Below are positions 31,249 through 41,955 of a stretch of 64,000 nt of DNA, piece by piece. This DNA is from Hermetia illucens (lineage: Eukaryota > Arthropoda > Insecta > Diptera > Stratiomyidae). The stretch covers positions 114,714,027 through 114,778,026 of the forward strand of contig NC_051852.1 in NCBI RefSeq assembly GCF_905115235.1, written 5' to 3'. Below the pieces are notes generated by a model. It ran no database searches and was not told the DNA's origin. It was given only the letters and a program-made list of their open reading frames with translations. The translations under genes were made by a program, and so were the position numbers. Each line of letters begins with the position of its first letter. Position 1 is the first letter of the stretch.

Positions 31249-32149
31249 TGATGATTTTATGAAAGATAGCATCATTGTTAAATATTCTAGGATTACCTGA
31301 ATCTTGAACGACACACAATTTCAACCATCAGGAGACTAACATACTATTGAACTATTCGAACACCATTTTTACTTCTTTCCAATATTCTTACATAACTCAA
31401 TTACTTCTATTGTACCAAACGGTAACTATTACTCCAGGTGTTAATAATGTTAGCCAAATTAGCAGAAAATAATCGTTAAAAGATAGATACTGTACGTCTG
31501 TGGCTGTAGTATATTCACCTCTCTAATTGGGAGAGTGACTCACACAAATCTTCAATTGTCCTCTAAAGATAAATACGTGGTTAGTAACATTATTATAATG
31601 AGGATTGCTCGAATGACTCAAGTCACCTAAACGTAAATAAAGCACAATGAGATATTAATACAAGTCGTAAACCGCTTCCAACCCATGCAAATTCAGCCCT
31701 TACCTATTGATTTTACATAAGAAGAATGGCAGACATTGTGGCTTTGATAATAAACAAATAAACTTAATAGGCGCTGACCACACCCACAAGCAGCTAATTC
31801 TTCATTAACATTTAGTTTGTTGTAATATTTCACGTTGGCATTTGCAATTGAATTCTATCTGGGTTGCAACGCATTAGGATGCACAGCGGATAGGTTGTCT
31901 AAGTTGGGTTTTGCTTGTTTATGCTGATTATGTTTCGGTGGGGAATTACATTTGAAAGTCAATTAATGCATCTATTTTGATGTACAACTTGATGTGTTGT
32001 AGACATATTGCCAAATTGTTAAATGAACCTCAGTTGCTGATAGAAGATACGATGTTAGGCATAATGCTCGTAGTATGTGAACTGAAGTTAACTTATAATA
32101 TAAAGGGTCATAGGCAAATAATATATAATAAATGGTTATTTATTTGGTA
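31249..32149. other. AT-rich spacer
   Basis: No gene, repeat or element recognised. Confidence 0.4.
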
Positions 32150-33445
32150 CCTTTTTAAGATTTTGTGTGAAACAAAACCTTATTCATATCGGTTCAATGC
32201 CTGTCTGTTTTTTTTGAAGGAGGTGGAAATCTTCAAAAGACACTGGCCTAGGCACGGCAGACTGTGAAATTTTTACCCATTAAAACCACCCTCACTCCCG
32301 CCCCCCCTCAAACTGGGACTGCATGCAGCATGATAGAACTCACCACCCTGGCTATGAGCAGCCTGCAAATATACCGCGGTCCTCCTACGTTCGGCATCAT
32401 CCTTGCGAGATCCATACTTGTGGTGGATGCTTTTTTGCAAGTATGCTTTACGCGCTGCTTAAAATTGAGTTTTCCGTCTATCATCACCCCCAAGTATTTG
32501 ATGGCTGGTTTGAAAGTGATGATACGATACCCGATTCTAATGCTGGCGTAATTCTTTTTGCGACGCTTAGTAATGAGAATCGTTTCCGTTTTTCTCTCCG
32601 CGAGTGCCAGTCCAGCACTCTCTAACCAAGCCTTAGCACCACTGATTGCTTCGCTTGGGTGCAACTCAGCATCCTCCATATGCTTTGCGACCACAACCAG
32701 TACTATAATATATCGCCAGCGTAACCAACCACCATGGCCTCCTCCAGAATCAGGAGGTTAAGTACATCATTACATATGATGTTCCACAGTAGTGGGCGCA
32801 GTACAAAGCCCTGTAGGACACCCGCGGAGACAATGTACTCCTTGGATCCATCATCATCATACCAGAGTGTCCGCTTTTGCAAGTAGCTATCGATAATATC
32901 AGTGAGGTATTTGGAACACCAATCGTCACCAGAGACTTTCGTATAAGGTTCCAATTGGCCGAGTTGAATACATTCCTCATATCAAAGGTCACCACCACGC
33001 AATATTTGCTGGTGCAACCCCTTCCGTGAATTTCATTTTCGGCCAAGCCAGTAACCATTTTGATGGCATCAATGGTTGATCTGGCTTTACGGAACCCATA
33101 ATGCCTATTTGAAAGGCCTCTTGGCTCTTAACGACTGGGAGTAATCTATTGTAAAAAAACTCGTTCTAACATTTTCCCCATAGTATCTAGAAGACTTATG
33201 GGTCTACAGGAGGACGGTTCCGTTGGAGGTTTGCCAGCCATAGGCAGCATTACCAGCTTCTGCCGCTTCCATGGTGCAGGAAAGATACCCTCGGACATGC
33301 ACGTTTCGAACAGCTTCGCGACCATATCCGATCTATATTTCACGGCAAGCTTGAGGGCCTTATTCGGTATGCCGTCCAGATTCGACTGCAGATCTCCAGC
33401 AGCTCGTCCCTGGTGACTGGTGGCATCGGCGTCACATTCAGGAAA
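32150..33445 (-). mobile_element. R1-like LINE at an (ACAG)n site, minus strand
   Basis: On the minus strand: MSEGIFPAPWKRQKLVMLP and SSCRPISLLDTMGKMLERV (about 33310-33150); FDMRNVFNSANWNLIRKSL with SYLQKRTLWYDDD (about 32990-32860); VSAGVLQGFVLRPLLWNI; an eroded YADD box (VGYAGDIL); and ITKRRKKNYASIRIGYR with AIKYLGVMIDGKLNFKQRV (32600-32450). The 3' end (GAAGATTTCCACCTCC and a short A-run) is followed at 32228 by ACAG units, then ATTGAACCGATATGAATAAG and GGTTTTGTTTCAC of the hairpin-headed repeat (32150-32225). Confidence 0.82.
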
Positions 33446-34113
33446 CGCTGCATAGTATCAGTACCCGAATACCTAAAAACGCCTGTTATTTATTCCGTCT
33501 CCCAATAGTAGACTCAGAATGGAACCTTGTGGTACATTAGACGAAGGAAAAAAGTGAACAATATATGCAGTCATCAAGGGAAAAGCGGCAGGAATGAGTA
33601 GTGAGATAGAAGACAAGCCATATAATGATTAACAGAGGCATCTTAAGTGCGTGGACTTGGATAAAATACTGCGTATTTGAAAAATCCCTATAAATGGCGT
33701 GTAGAAAGCATTATGTCATAGAGTCTATAGTCAACATGGAGGTGGCGCTATTTAGTTTTTCCGATTCCTATTGGTGAAACGTTGTCGAGTTAAGACCTTG
33801 GGAGGAAGTCTTCAAAGTTTCCATTCTTGCAGTTATGATGGATGGATTTTATCATGGACCATAAAACGACAGAGCAAGTTGCTCTCCATTTAGTTTGGTC
33901 CAACATCATGTGAATGTGAACTTAGGATCCTTCATATTCTAAACAAAAATATGGATTTTTGCTTTTAGTTATTTCACTTTATGAACAACCGTGCTGTGGT
34001 CTAGGTACTACCACAACCCTTGGTCTGGTTCGATATCAAGTGGATGCGGACTTAGGATCCCTCAATCCTTAAACAAAATATATAATGTCTTGTGAAACTG
34101 CGCTCAAGGTATA
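33446..34113. other. Spacer with short repeats
   Basis: Near 33490-33545 a minus-strand scrap reads like VPQGSIL of a LINE RT. A motif of about 60 bp (ending GGACTTAGGATCC...AAACAAA) occurs twice, at about 33890-33950 and 34020-34080, and related text lies inverted near 24780. Nothing else recognised. Confidence 0.35.
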
Positions 34114-34643
34114 TTAGCGTAATGGATGAAATTGCCGTTTACTTGTGGCGTTACTTTGGACTCCTGCTCCCGTGGTATCAAGTAAGCTGCTCCGAAGTTG
34201 ATTAAGGGAATTCGAATTTCGAATCAATTTGGCCTTGAAATGCCAAGGTACAGTTGGGGTCCCAAAAAGTTGCGATTCAATGTCATTTGAGGCTAGGTGA
34301 GTATTTTCAATGAGAATCCTCCGTCGGGCAAAGTTTTCGTTTGGCGTGAATTCTGTTGTGCTTGTGACATACAATTTCTTTTTGTAGTCGCGCGAGAGGG
34401 GCTGAAATGATTGGACATACCTCCCCATATTCCCCAGCCATGCAAGCAAATATATATGCAAGCCTGGTTTGCCGGGAGATTTCAGCTAGCGGCGGATCTA
34501 TACGATCAATATTCGTCAATCACCGTAGATAATTTACCTCTGCCGTTTTCGTTCACCGGCAACCAAGTAGATTGAGGTTCACCTTCTAAACATTGCAAAA
34601 TTTTTATTTTTTATAAATTACAAAAATGGCGCCCAACGTGGGG
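34114..34643 (+). mobile_element. Possible LTR-element fossil with primer-site-like motif
   Basis: TGGCGCCCAACGTGGGG at 34627-34643 resembles the tRNA primer-binding site just inside many LTR elements. The preceding AT-rich stretch could be the end of an LTR. No gag or pol is seen downstream and no second LTR was found. If real, it is an old, broken remnant. Confidence 0.3.
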
Positions 34644-34921
34644 AATTTCATTCGTTGAATTCACCGCGTGAATCTGTTGAAGTTGACTAATTTTGACACC
34701 AAGCTTCGTATTGATTAGTTATCGTTTCCGTTTCCATTGCTTGCTGGGGAAATAATGCCTAGATTATTTTCAACAAGAGCATTGGGTACGTGATCTGCGG
34801 AGATGATCGGTCTCTGAATTGTCCTGTCACGATTTTATAGGCACTACCCCAGGGATTTATGTCCGCTTCCAAACAGAGCTTCTTAAAGCATTCCCTCTTA
34901 CTCCGCTGGATGACGAGCTTG

Positions 34922-35041
34922 ATAATTATTAAAAGGAGAAGCTTTCAATTTAACTACAGAATTTTATATATTTTGAGGTAGTAAACACGTGTTTCGGACA
35001 CAACATGTGTCCTTCTTCAGTGCTTATTTTGTAATACTGTA
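34922..35041 (-). mobile_element. Penelope-like repeat end with hammerhead-like motif, copy 2
   Basis: Matches 25923-26045. The minus-strand motif at 35020-34992 reads CTGAAGA, A, GGACACA, TGT, TGTGTCC, GAAA and continues CACGTGTTT, so stem III (ACAC/GTGT) is perfect here. It cuts off the R1-like LINE 5' end at 35042. Confidence 0.55.
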
Positions 35042-35204
35042 ATATTCCCATAGCCATTTTGGTCCACGCACCAGAGATGAACAAAGACTAGCCCAAGCAC
35101 AGTCAGAAAAGAAAAGTGCATGAACACATATTTCCACATCAATAGGTATGCCCCTTTCCGCTAGCTAGGGTCGCTGGGGGAGGGGAGATCTGGCAACTGC
35201 TCAT
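35042..35204 (-). mobile_element. 5' end of an R1-like LINE
   Basis: On the minus strand, directly after (ACAG)n, the text GACCTATGAGCAGTTGCCAG then ATCTCCC matches the start of the R1-like LINE at 45428. A further match, AATGGCTATGGGAATA, aligns with AATGGCTATAGGAAGG near 45595. The rest of the LINE is missing beyond the Penelope-like repeat. Confidence 0.55.
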
Positions 35205-35853
35205 AGGTCCGTCTGTCTGTCAGACCCGATTTATTCGGAAACGGCTGAATCGATTGCCACAAAATTTAGTGAGAACATGTGATCTGTGTGTTCATTTTAC
35301 ATACAGCGAGTGGCACCATTTTGACGGGGGTTCCCCATACATGCGAAAGGGGCGTGTAATTCTTTTCACAGAATATAGTTAGTGGGGTATCAAATGAAAG
35401 GGCTCGATTAGTTCTTTTCGAAACTGATCTTGCTTCTTACATTAAGTGAAATATAGGGGAGATAGGGCTCAATATGTGTGCCCCACAAAGTGAAGTAGGT
35501 CTCGTTCTCAGAAGCTATCCAATCGAAAAATTTGAAAAAAATCGCAGTGATGCATCTGTAGGGGTCTAGGTTTCAAAATACATCCCGTTCCGATATGTGC
35601 ACAAATAAAGTTAATAATTTTATATTACCAAGTTTTAGAAATTTACCCGAAAACCCCCTTTAAGTCCATCCCAGAAATATATAATAGCAGCATCGACGAT
35701 AATGTAGGACACAACTCGATCTAACTATTATTAACAAAATTATTGAAGTTCAAATTTTGCATATCAGGTTAAGACCTGCATGATGACATGAAGTGAACTT
35801 ATATGAAAGGCGGGGTCAATGGGCACGTTTAAATTTTCCTGTTTTGCTTTTTA
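35205..35853 (+). repeat. Hairpin-headed repeat copy (head missing)
   Basis: Starts in the GTCTGTCTGTC tract. Then come TTCGGAAACGGCTGAATCG, CATACATGCGAAAGGGG, GTGGGGTATCAAATGAAAGG and the GAAACTGATC region, with a tail near 35640-35700 (ACCCCCTTTAAGTCCATCC). The hairpin head is replaced by the R1-like LINE 5' end at 35204. Confidence 0.65.
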
Positions 35854-36172
35854 AAAGTTTTGTGTAAAACAAAACCTTATTAAAATCGATTCACTGTCTG
35901 TCTATCTGTCTGTCATACGCACTTTTCTCCAAAACGGCTAAACCGATCCGAAAGAAATATGGTGGGCAGATGGGAACTCTGAAATCCCACACATACAGCG
36001 AGTGACATAAATTTAGGTGGAGTTTGAAGAGGGTTTCCCATACATGCAAAGGGGGGGGGGGAGGGGGTTTACAACTTTTTTTCAATGGATATAGTCGTGT
36101 GGGGTATCAAATGAAAAGTGAATGTAAAAGGAGGTTGTAAATTTAGATTTACCCTGGGCTTGGTGAAATTAT
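35854..36172 (+). repeat. Hairpin-headed repeat copy (truncated tail)
   Basis: The hairpin arms AAAGTTTTG (35854-35862) and CAAAACCTT (35870-35878) are followed by ATTAAAATCGATTC, CTGTCTGTC units, CGGCTAAACCGATCC, CCCATACATGCAAAGGGGG and GTGGGGTATCAAATGAAAAG. The copy breaks off near 36120. Confidence 0.7.
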
Positions 36173-36174
36173 AG

Positions 36175-36337
36175 TGTCCGGATGGCTGAGTGGTTAGAAC
36201 ACGAGGTTGTCGTATGGAAGGTCGCGGTTCAAATCTAACTGGTGGCAGTGGGATTTTTATCGTGATTTGACGTCGAATAGCAGTCGACTCAGCTGTGATC
36301 CAATCGGATTGTTGGAATAACGATTATTATTGCTGAG
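36175..36337 (+). mobile_element. tRNA-derived SINE, internally deleted
   Basis: Begins GTCCGGATGGCTGAGTGGTT with A box (36183-36193) and B box GGTTCAAATC (36226-36235). It keeps CGTGATTTGACGTCG and CAGTCGACTCAGCTGTGA, then jumps to GGATTGTTGGAATAACGATT and a short ATT tail. It lacks about 130 bp of body compared with 26741-27037. Confidence 0.83.
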
Positions 36338-36419
36338 ATGTAGATGGTTTATTCACACTCCTTGCTAACTCTACGAGAGGTTATCCCATCAAAGATTCGA
36401 TTGCAAGGCGTGTAGCAAA

Positions 36420-36960
36420 ATGTCCCGTTACTTGGTTGTTCAACTTCGGCCTATTATAACTTTGTTAGTAATAGTGCGATTTCCACTGAACGTGGGATGG
36501 GTAGGATCATGCTCTATGCTACAGCCTATATTGTCGCAAAATTCCGTGATGCTAGGATGAACTTAAGGGGGGTTTTGCAGCCGATTACTACAAATTATAG
36601 TAATATACTATTATTAACTTTATTTGAATGGATATGAGTATGGAGGATATTTCGGAGCCTAGGCAACATATAGTGGAATGATGATTTTTTTCAGATTTTT
36701 CGATTGGGTTGTTTCTAAGAATGGGTCCATGAGAGAAATTACCGCTATCGACTCTCCGCACTCCCCAGCTTTCCAACAAACGTCAAAACTAAGAATGGCA
36801 TTGAAAAGTATCGATTGAGACCTTTCATTTGATACCCCACATGACAATATTTGGTGAAAAAAAATTACACACCCCTTTTGCATGTATGGGAAACTTTCCG
36901 GTGAATTTCTAATGCCCATTACTTCTGGAAGGGTCATGTGCCATGGCTAAATAAATGGCT
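36420..36960 (-). repeat. Hairpin-headed repeat copy, minus strand
   Basis: Tail side first (TATTATAACTTTGTTAGTAA), then GATGAACTTAAGGGGGGTTT, TCAGATTTTTCGATTGGGTT, GAGACCTTTCATTTGATACC, CCACATGACAATATTTGG and TTGCATGTATGGGAAA. It is truncated before the ACAG tract and the hairpin. Confidence 0.7.
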
Positions 36961-37029
36961 CTGAATTTAGGGAAAGAGACAACTAATGTCGAATTGAAGG
37001 GAAATACCAACGAAAGCTATTTGTACTGA

Positions 37030-37400
37030 TGGATGGAATATCAAGAGTGTTCGACAATTATTATATTTAGGAACCTTCGTTTCTGCTGATGCAACGGCGA
37101 AATTGAACTTGATGTCGCTCGACGTATTAATGGCAGTACATCCATCTTCGTTGTTTTGACCAAAAGACCAAGGAAAAACCTTAGCAATAAAATCGAGTTC
37201 ACTGGTGTACGAGGCAAACCTGTGGACGTGTTGATTAAAAAGCGGAAAGTGGTAGTGCTTAGGTCACATTTTGGAAAAGATAATGCAAGATATGCCAAAT
37301 GTCAATACAGGATATGCCATTAAATGAATCCTACTACTCCAAAATGGCCGACGAGCTTCACGCCCTAGAACTGCGTGATCCCAGATGGTGGGAATCGGGG
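37030..37400 (+). mobile_element. LINE family 1, post-RT fragment
   Basis: Encodes VRQLLYLGTFVSAD, then (next frame) IELDVARRINGSTSIF, and later a GHxLEK and NGRRASRPRTA segment, equivalent to the SADGGTELDVARRIN and GRRVGRPKGTW parts of this family. Broken. Confidence 0.6.
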
Positions 37401-37469
37401 AGTGAAAATAAAGATGAAGTGTAGTAAGGGAGTCGATAAAAAGGGGGATCGGAAGAAATTCCGTTGGAC

Positions 37470-38200
37470 TTTTCTATGGCAAGACAATCCCTCCTGCGTA
37501 AGGGGGACTAGATGGCGAAGCAATTCTCAAGAATACCTCGTATGAGGGAATTGATGAAGAGATTGGGAAGGTAATTGCTGTAAAGTAGAAATAGTAGTGG
37601 ACCCAAAATGGAGCCTTATAGTACATCAGAGCAGGTGAAAAAGGAACTGGATATGAAAGCATTAAAAGCAATTTAGCAGGAACGGTTTGAGAGGCAAGGT
37701 TCAAGTCATGTAATGAGTGAGACGAGAATGTCAAGAGAGAAAGTGTGTATCATGTGGATAAAAGAGTCAAACGCTTTAGTAAACTTAATAGACGACGTGT
37801 ACTTTCTTCAAAAAAATTTAGAAATTTGAAAGCTGGTGAAGTCTATTAAATTATTAGCTGAAGATCGAAGTTTTACAAAACCGTTTTACACTTTTGTTAT
37901 AAAGTGGGCAAAGTGCGCAGTTAACCAGCAATGACTTATCATTGACGAATTTCAGAATAGGAAGAGAGGGGCGAATCTCCTCAAGTTAGGAAAATTACAA
38001 TCTTCGAGGTTTTTATGAAAAATTGTATAAAGAGGGAGGGAAGCAAATTGCTTGGTTAGGTAGAGGTTAGGAAAGCTGCAGGACTGGGACTAACATTAGT
38101 TTTAAGGTCACCAATGAGGTTGTCAACTAAAGAAAGGATAAGGAGATGTATTGCAGGACATGCAAGGCAAGCTGCATTAAGTCGGAGGAGGAAAAAAGAA
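37470..38200 (-). mobile_element. Jockey-like LINE RT fragment
   Basis: On the minus strand a linker LIGDLKTNVSPSPAAFL (about 38130) is followed by FDSFIHMIHTFSLDILVSLI and the RT block GSILGPLLFLLYSNYLPN near 37620-37560. The frame changes between parts. 5' and 3' truncated. Confidence 0.6.
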
Positions 38201-39289
38201 GTGATTATATACTGACGAAAAGTTAATTACTCAGTAGTTGCGCTGGAAAGCAGTGAGGATGAGATCTTAATTGATGATGGCCACGGCTGACTTCCTCTCC
38301 TTTTTCAATCAAGGAAAATTTATCGAAGAAAATTGTAGCTTGTAAGATTTTCCGTAGTTAGTTATTTCGTGCAGTTTTCTCTGAATTTTTGTGGATGTGA
38401 TAGCCTGAAAACTTGGAAAGTAAGCTACCGAGCGTAGTGAAAATAAAAAATTTCGACGGAGTGTTGGCTGGACTATATCATTAGCCAGTTTTAGTTAATG
38501 TATTTAGTATTTAGGCGACTCCATGCTCACTCGATATCTTCGAAATTTTATCGCTCGGTCCGGTAATTGAATTGCTCGCGAATAGTGCGTGCATGAACCG
38601 AATTTCAAGAACATTAGCGAATTTTGCTTTGGCGTTTTGACTGTAATGTTCAGGGAACGTTGAACTGCAGCTGTGATTTCCTTGAGGGTCCGTACGAGGG
38701 GTCCGGGTACGTATGATCTCTCGTTTTCAGCTAATGTGTTTTCGCGGATCGGTCCTGGTTTGTCGTTGCTCGATTAAGTGCCATGTAAGGGATGTTTTGG
38801 GGCAGTGAATGGAGAGAGTCATTGGAAGGCTCAGGGAGACATATTGCATTTGACATTTCTGAAGCGCAGATTCGCCGGGGGAGGCGGCTGGCCGAATTGA
38901 TTTTAAATTGAAGATCGAATCGTGTTTTGGGTCACCTTGAAGAATTTGTAAGTAGAGTGCTGACTATTTCTATAAGACAGATTCTGCCGAGGTGGCTGAT
39001 AGTTAGGGTATTGGTTTATACAGTAATGAATTAAAAACAGTAATTTATCAGAAAAGCTTGAACATGAAATAGCTGATATCCACGCACCACACAGAACTCG
39101 GGGTGAAGAATTGGAAGTTTTCCTTTTTTGGTTTTTTTTTATTATTTTTACATGCTATTATTCCGAGTTGTCACAATCTCGCAGATGCCGGATATTACCT
39201 AATACTAGCACTAAGTACCAAGCATTTAGGCTCGGACGATCCTACGTACTTAAAAACTAAAGGGGCGCTGGTGGTAGTGACCGGTGGTA
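38201..39289. other. Unassigned spacer
   Basis: No gene or known element recognised. A hydrophobic frame near 39103-39180 (plus strand) is probably chance. Confidence 0.35.
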
Positions 39290-39483
39290 ATTCAATGGGA
39301 GAATCCGCCGAGAACTCCCCGCAACATAGAGCACGTATGCAGAATGATGTACTTCTGCATGGTTTGAATCAGACTGTGGGAAAGTGCCAGGACATCAAGG
39401 GAAGCCGTGAAGGATTTAGGTTCAATACCTGTAGCTGACAATATTATGGGAGCCAGTGGCTCATAGTTCACCTTCTTTTCCAC
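39290..39483 (-). mobile_element. LINE C-terminal fragment
   Basis: The minus-strand frame reads EKKVNYEPLAPIILSATGIE, then SLIQTMQKYIILHTCSMLRG. This resembles the conserved ORF end of some LINE families (I/VPIVIGALGxxPK ... LQKxxLLxTxxILRxxL). Short and isolated. Confidence 0.5.
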
Positions 39484-39759
39484 GTATTTATTTATTATTA
39501 TTTATTATATTATTTTTTTATTTTTAATTTACTAATTTTAATTATTTGCTTTTCTTAAGGAATTAATTCCTTTATTTTCTTCCTTTTTCTTTTTGTTTTT
39601 ATATTTAATTTGTTTTGACTTTGTTTATGGGTTTGGAAAATATCTAGAACGATGAATTATAGTTGAATCTCTTTGATTTGATGACTTCCTTCTTCTCAGT
39701 TCCTCCTTAACCCTGCAAAACTTAATCAATCAAGGGACACGCTCCAAAAATGGTCGGTG

Positions 39760-40225
39760 GACGTCAACGATGAGAGGGAACTTCAAGGGCCGCCCCACAA
39801 TAACCATCTGAGGCAGAGGGAACAGGGATCGAGACTGTGATCGATCGTAGTTCTCCCGTCCTAGATCGCGGCACTCGGTTCCAGAGATTTACGGCTCCAC
39901 GCGCGGTCGAACCGTCGTTGTAGCTCGCGTATTATTTTGTCCCGTTAAGCTTGCGTGAACCCTCCCGTGGGTGTGAATATTTTCAAGATCTGGTTCGGAC
40001 CCACGCATCGGTATAGAAACGTGTATTTTATTGAATGACACTGAGGGATGAAAGCGTTCAAAGGACTCCCCCCCCCCACATTTCCAAACCTGGCGAGCAT
40101 AGAGGCAACATGTCAACAGAGCGCTCCGGTGTAGCTTCACTATTTGCAAACGGACCTTCACGGTTAATTTCGAAATTTTTCTTGGGATAGCTCTTCCTTC
40201 AAGTCGTCTCCGGCCACTCAGGACG
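39760..40225 (-). repeat. Dispersed repeat X, copy 2
   Basis: Inverted counterpart of 26225-26740, with the same landmarks in the same order. A minus-strand frame of 141 residues (40314-39889) spans it and shows partial conservation with copy 1, so it may have been coding once. Class unknown. Confidence 0.6.
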
Positions 40226-40790
40226 ACCATCCTTATCATTACAGGTCCATTACAGGAGTTACCCGCGGCCGGGATCTTTAGGTCAGATGCTATGATCAAG
40301 GTTAAAGTCATCACGGACGATGAAGGGGTGAGAGGAGAAAATCACGGTTATGGTATCCGAACAGATGAGAGAGGCTAAGACGGGAAATGTACATAAGAAA
40401 TGACAAATGGTTTGTGTGGGGTGGATAAATGCGCAAGACAATACAGTTGTAAGGAGAAGAATATAAGGAAATATGAATATGACTTATTATACAAACGAGT
40501 TAAGCTGAACTACTACGGTCAGGGTGGTTTCTGGTAATAGATTTCTCAGAACCTCGTTTGTCTGCTTCACTAAGCTGCTAGGGCGCCCACCCTTGGATGC
40601 ACTGTCACTTTCGTGGTGATGTGATTACATTATACAACTTTCATGTTGTTCATGTTGTTTGCTTATTACCTTTCACTTCAGTTATTAATGAACTGGAATA
40701 CTCGCTCACTTTAGCATTAAATTTACAGAATTATGGTTTATTCTCCAAGAAATATATATAGAAATATATAATTGAAGCTATATAAGTTGT
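40226..40790. other. Unassigned spacer
   Basis: No gene or known repeat recognised. Confidence 0.35.
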
Positions 40791-40792
40791 AT

Positions 40793-41520
40793 CCCACATT
40801 GGGCGCCAGTTAGACAAAGTGGAAGAAGCTTTGTTTAAAAAGATATAATTTATTATTCAAAACTTTTAAATTGCTAAACTAACTATCTTCAACGTTAAGA
40901 GTTGCATTTAAAGTTTCCCTTTTACCGCATACATAAACTCTGGTGCTTCATTGCATATTATTCCCATAAGCCAGTAGCAGAAGCAGTAAAATCTATTCCC
41001 AAGTCAATTGGCAGTAATTGGGGGATTGACAAAAAGTAAACCTGCTTTGTTTTCGCAAAAGCAATGAGCTAATGATGATGGAGTTATGATTCATGGATAC
41101 GTTATTCCTAGATAGGAATAAAAAATACTTTTTGGAGGCTGATGGTCTTTATCAGAAACACGGGCAACTCGTCGGGTTCTACCGTCCCACTATGGTTAGC
41201 ATGCATTTGAAATGATAAATATGTAAATTCAGCTTCAAGTAAGTTCTTGTAAAAATTATATATAAGATGTTAGCATACTACCACCCCCCACTGGGTGAGA
41301 AAAGCTTTTATTTTCGAAAAAGCTTGATGAATTTCCACGTGTTTCTAGCGCATGTGCTTTAGATGTAAACATGAACAAGTATCTTTCGAGAAAGATACTA
41401 ATATATGTACATAACATGCTCAAGCTTTACTATTTTCATTGTGAATTGTTGCTAAGTAACTTTCGAAAATCGTCTTGGGGGATATCACTGTGGGGCTCTG
41501 TAATGTTTGGCGCCCAATTT
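40793..41520. mobile_element. Possible LTR-element remnant between two primer-site-like motifs
   Basis: TGGCGCCCAATGTGGG on the minus strand at 40808-40793 and TGGCGCCCAA on the plus strand at 41508-41517 point outward from an AT-rich block of about 700 bp. They could be primer sites beside an LTR, but there is no pol sequence and no matching second LTR. Weak; if real, an old broken fossil. Confidence 0.25.
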
Positions 41521-41897
41521 AGCTTCCTACATTTCATAGGCACCCAACATCAGTTTCTGTTGGGACGTTGTTGATTAAAAACGTGTACTATTAATCTCGT
41601 TCTCGTTTTTCACATTCAACGGAAAATTTGAAAATATATTTATAAGAAATTCGAACTGACGAAAGGCGTACTACTGCCAGCTGATTTGAATATAAATTCA
41701 AATATCGGTGCCTTTTGCGTTTTAAAATTGTCTAAACGCATTTTAGATACGTGAAACTTTCAAGTGAAATCTAGTGCGTTAGATTTTTTTTGGGCGATAG
41801 TTTTCGGAATAGTTTTTGGTGAAAATCAGTTTTCGCTCTACGAATTTTATTTCGACTCAGTGGATTTTGGAACAAGGGAAATCTGAACACTTTCAAA
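41521..41897 (+). promoter_or_regulatory. Likely promoter and 5' leader of the signal-peptide gene
   Basis: AT-rich, with a TATA-like GAATATAAATTC at about 41688-41699 and a leader of 150-200 nt running into the start codon at 41898. No initiator could be fixed. Confidence 0.35.
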
Positions 41898-41955
41898 ATG
41901 GTCAAATACGGATTGGTTTTACTCGCTGTTTTGGCAGTTGTTTCAATGCATGAAG
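41898..41955 (+). CDS. First coding exon of a secreted protein
   Basis: ATG in a good insect context (TTCAAAATGG). It encodes MVKYGLVLLAVLAVVSMHE and then splits a Gly codon at a strong donor G|GTAAGG (41956). The peptide is a typical signal sequence: Lys at position 3, then a run of Leu, Val and Ala, with cleavage likely near the end. Many small insect secreted proteins have such a first exon. No second exon could be found downstream by eye, so the mature product is unknown. It may lie beyond the retrotransposon remnants to the right. Confidence 0.5.

Noticed and set aside
36175-36260. A functional tRNA gene
   Set aside because: A and B boxes are present, but the cloverleaf acceptor end is missing and the sequence runs into a SINE body with an ATT tail; the same unit recurs at 26741-27037.
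39103-39438. A 111-residue secreted protein
   Set aside because: The hydrophobic start is AT-rich low-complexity DNA and the rest is the antisense of a LINE C-terminal fragment.
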